The position numbers and the translations under genes are program-made. Positions 61,864-64,000 of a stretch of 64,000 bases of DNA are shown here, in pieces. This stretch comes from G965197715 sp965247615. GTDB taxonomy: Bacteria; Chloroflexota; Dehalococcoidia; Lucifugimonadales; UBA1127. Under the pieces are notes generated by a model, which was not told the DNA's origin, did no database searches, and saw only the letters and a list, made by a program, of their open reading frames with translations. Positions within the stretch are counted from its first letter, which is position 1. Each line of letters opens with the position of its first letter. The stretch spans positions 2,666,001 through 2,730,000 of the forward strand of contig OZ252022.1 of assembly GCA_965247615.1 (NCBI GenBank), in the 5' to 3' direction.

Positions 61864-64000
61864 GTGACCCAGTCCGCCCTCAACACTGCTCAACCAACAC
61901 CGGGGTCCCCCAAGAAATGGGTCTATCACTTCCGCGAAGGAAGCGCGGATATGGTGGGCCTGCTTGGGGGTAAGGGTGCGGGCCTCGCCGAGATGACCCG
62001 GGCCCACCTACCGGTGCCCCCGGGCTTCACCATCACGACAGAGGCCTGCCTGGCCTACTACGACGAACACGGCGCCTTCCCGCCGGGGATGTGGGACCAG
62101 ACCCTGAGCGCCCTGCGGTCGATCGAGTGGGAGTCGGGAAAGCGCTTCGGCGACACGTCCAGTCCACTGCTGGTTGCGGTCCGCTCCGGCTCTTCCGTAT
62201 CCATGCCTGGCATGATGGACACGGTGCTGAACCTGGGCCTCAATTGGGAGACCCTACAGGGACTGGCCGCAGGCAGCGGCGACGAGCGGTTCGCCTACGA
62301 CGTGTACCGCCGGTTCATCCAGATGTACGGCAAGGTGGTCCTGGGCATTCCGGCTGACGAATTCGAAGGGCTCCTGAGCGCGTACAAGCGAGAGCGCGAG
62401 GTGGCCAGCGACACCGAGTTGAAGGTCGGCGATTGGAAGCACGTAGTGCAGCTCTTCCTGTCCGTGGTGCAGGAGCAGACGGGGCAGGAGTTTCCGCAGG
62501 ACCCGTTGCAGCAGCTGAGCCTTGCGGTCGAGGCAGTGTTCGCGAGCTGGAACAACAAGCGGGCCGTGGCCTACCGCAACTTCAACCGCATTCCGCATGA
62601 CCTGGGTACGGCGGTGAACGTGGTCTCCATGGTGTTTGGCAACATGGGGGAGGACAGCGGCACGGGGGTCGCCTTCACGCGGGACCCGTCAACGGGGAAG
62701 AGGGAGCTGTATGGCGAATACCTGGCCAACGCGCAGGGCGAGGACGTGGTGGCGGGCATCCGCACGCCGCGGAAGATCGACGTGCTGGCGAGGGAGAACC
62801 CGCTGCTGTTCCAGCAGCTCTCGCGCATCGCCAGCCAGCTGGAGGCCCACTACCGAGACGCGCAGGACATGGAGTTCACGGTAGAGCACGGCAAGCTGTA
62901 CATGCTTCAGACTCGCGCGGCGAAGCGGACGGGGGAAGCTGCCGTCAAGATGGCGGTGGACATGGTCACCGAGGGGATCATCACGCAGGAAGAGGCAATC
63001 ATGCGGGTGAACCCGGAGCAGCTGTACCAGATCCTGCTGCCACGGTTCGACCTGGAAGCCAAGGCGGCGGCGGCGGCGGCGGGGAACCTTCTGGGCACCG
63101 GGTTGAACGCGTCGCCGGGGGCCGCTACGGGGGAGGCGGTCTTCGATCCCGAGACGGCGGAGAAGCGGGGCCAGCTGGGCGAGAGCGTGGTGCTCATCCG
63201 CACGGAGACCAGCCCGGACGACGTGCACGGCATGATACAGGCCAGGGGCATCGTTACGGCCCTTGGCGGCGCAACGAGCCACGCGGCCGTGGTCGCCCGG
63301 GCGCTGGGGAAGCCGTGCATCACCAGCTGCCGGGACTTGTACGTGGACCTGGATGCCCGCCAGTGCACCCTGGGCGGGAAGGTCATCAGGGAAGGGGACC
63401 AGATCAGCATAGACGGGGCCACGGGTGAGGTGTTCGCGGGGCGCATCACAGCGACGGACCCTCGACTTGCCGAAGAGCCCAAGCTCCTTACGCTGCTTCG
63501 GTGGGCGGACCGGACACGGCGCCTGGGGGTCTGGGCCAACGCGGACTACCCGAGCGACGCCGCCCGGGCGCGGGAGTTCGGGGCCGAGGGCATCGGCCTG
63601 TGCCGCACGGAGCACATGTTCTTTCAGAAGGAGCGCCTGCCGATCGTCCGGCGGATGATACTCACTGCCGCGGAGGCGACGAAGGTCGAGGAAGAGGTCA
63701 AGACCCTGGAACGAGTCGATGCGGGCGAGAACGGCGCCGAGCAGCTCGCCGAGGCACGCGCGAGGCTGGCGGCGTCCGCGGCTGTACAGGAGTACCACTC
63801 GGCGCTGGACCGGCTCCTGGAGTTCCAGGTACGAGACTTCAAGGGGATCCTGCGGGTGATGGCGGGGAAGCCCGTGATCATTCGCCTGCTGGACCCGCCC
63901 CTGCACGAGTTCCTGCCCCCCTTCGAGGAGCTGCTGGTGGAGGTGACGCAGCTTCGCAGCAGCGGCGATAGCACGGGTGCGCTGGAGGAGAAGGCCGCGT
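61864..64000 (+). CDS. ppdK: Pyruvate, phosphate dikinase, 3' truncated by window edge
   Basis: Start GTG 61864 with GGAGG six bases upstream; 712 codons are visible and the frame is open to the end. GSADMVGLLGGKGAGLAEM at about residue 28, SVSMPGMMDTVLNLGLN near residue 112 and DSGTGVAFTRDPSTG near residue 265 are the ATP-grasp domain; GGATSHAAVVARALGKPC near residue 470 has the phosphoryl-carrier His; after that the PEP-binding barrel begins (FGAEGIGLCRTEHMF, near residue 577). It interconverts pyruvate and PEP. An about 300-residue remainder lies outside the window. Confidence 0.96.
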   Translation, partial: MTQSALNTAQPTPGSPKKWVYHFREGSADMVGLLGGKGAGLAEMTRAHLPVPPGFTITTEACLAYYDEHGAFPPGMWDQTLSALRSIEWESGKRFGDTSSPLLVAVRSGSSVSMPGMMDTVLNLGLNWETLQGLAAGSGDERFAYDVYRRFIQMYGKVVLGIPADEFEGLLSAYKREREVASDTELKVGDWKHVVQLFLSVVQEQTGQEFPQDPLQQLSLAVEAVFASWNNKRAVAYRNFNRIPHDLGTAVNVVSMVFGNMGEDSGTGVAFTRDPSTGKRELYGEYLANAQGEDVVAGIRTPRKIDVLARENPLLFQQLSRIASQLEAHYRDAQDMEFTVEHGKLYMLQTRAAKRTGEAAVKMAVDMVTEGIITQEEAIMRVNPEQLYQILLPRFDLEAKAAAAAAGNLLGTGLNASPGAATGEAVFDPETAEKRGQLGESVVLIRTETSPDDVHGMIQARGIVTALGGATSHAAVVARALGKPCITSCRDLYVDLDARQCTLGGKVIREGDQISIDGATGEVFAGRITATDPRLAEEPKLLTLLRWADRTRRLGVWANADYPSDAARAREFGAEGIGLCRTEHMFFQKERLPIVRRMILTAAEATKVEEEVKTLERVDAGENGAEQLAEARARLAASAAVQEYHSALDRLLEFQVRDFKGILRVMAGKPVIIRLLDPPLHEFLPPFEELLVEVTQLRSSGDSTGALEEKAA

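Overview
The window is a high-GC bacterial chromosome segment with short intergenic gaps and genes on both strands, mostly on the minus strand. The protein set suggests a Chloroflexota lineage of the Dehalococcoidia/SAR202 type: paired Rieske oxygenases, LLM flavin monooxygenase, amidohydrolases, ornithine cyclodeaminase-like proteins, DM13 and DUF4349 proteins, and a short RicT-like protein after holB. The lineage is an inference from gene content; no rRNA or tRNA is present to confirm it.

Layout. 1-0.5 kb: 3' end of a cupin gene. 0.8-9.2 kb (minus): class II aldolase, polyprenyl diphosphate synthase, two peptide-type ABC permeases, a lipoprotein solute-binding protein, a Rieske oxygenase behind a near-consensus promoter, and an ornithine cyclodeaminase-like protein. 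9.2-10 kb: gene-free, packed with dispersed repeats. 10-15.5 kb: alpha/beta hydrolase, rsmI, DUF4349 protein, aminotransferase. 15.6-16.6 kb: second repeat-rich gap. 16.6-28.9 kb: dienelactone hydrolase, uvrA, selD, HTTM protein, DCC protein, DUF2851, XRE regulator, tsaD, a PP2C-like protein and lysA. 29-37.4 kb: two amidohydrolases, holB with a RicT-like short protein, LLM oxidoreductase, class II aldolase, VOC protein, and a duplicated cupin pair. 37.4-47.7 kb (minus): lysC, thrB, SRPBCC protein, hisIE, HAD hydrolase, hisF, methyltransferase, hisA, hisH, a degenerate alpha/beta hydrolase, corrinoid adenosyltransferase, amidase. 47.8-52.5 kb (minus): hydroxyacid dehydrogenase, second Rieske oxygenase, CoA-ester lyase, SDR, DUF1059-like protein. 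52.5-55.3 kb: repeat-rich gap enclosing a lower-GC two-gene island. 55.4-64 kb: acyl-CoA ligase, DM13 protein, Gfo/Idh/MocA oxidoreductase, ornithine cyclodeaminase-like protein, recF, and the first 712 codons of ppdK.

Two things stand out. First, selD reads through an in-frame TGA at codon 17, exactly the catalytic Cys/Sec position, with a hairpin correctly placed to be a bacterial SECIS. The gene is therefore a selenoprotein whose first 50 or so bases would be missed by a standard gene caller. Second, the gene-free gaps hold a composite dispersed repeat: a T-tract/GATTGA module followed, in constant order and orientation, by a GTCGC hairpin module, often next to a second hairpin of the ATTCCCGC/GCGGGAAT type. 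At two genes the GTCGC module sits directly on the TAG stop codon.

Functionally the window mixes housekeeping (repair, modification, histidine, lysine and threonine pathways) with accessory catabolism. The Rieske, transporter and aldolase genes at 0.8-7.9 kb may form one uptake-and-oxidation unit, but no ABC ATPase is present. All functional assignments come from motif reading without database searches.
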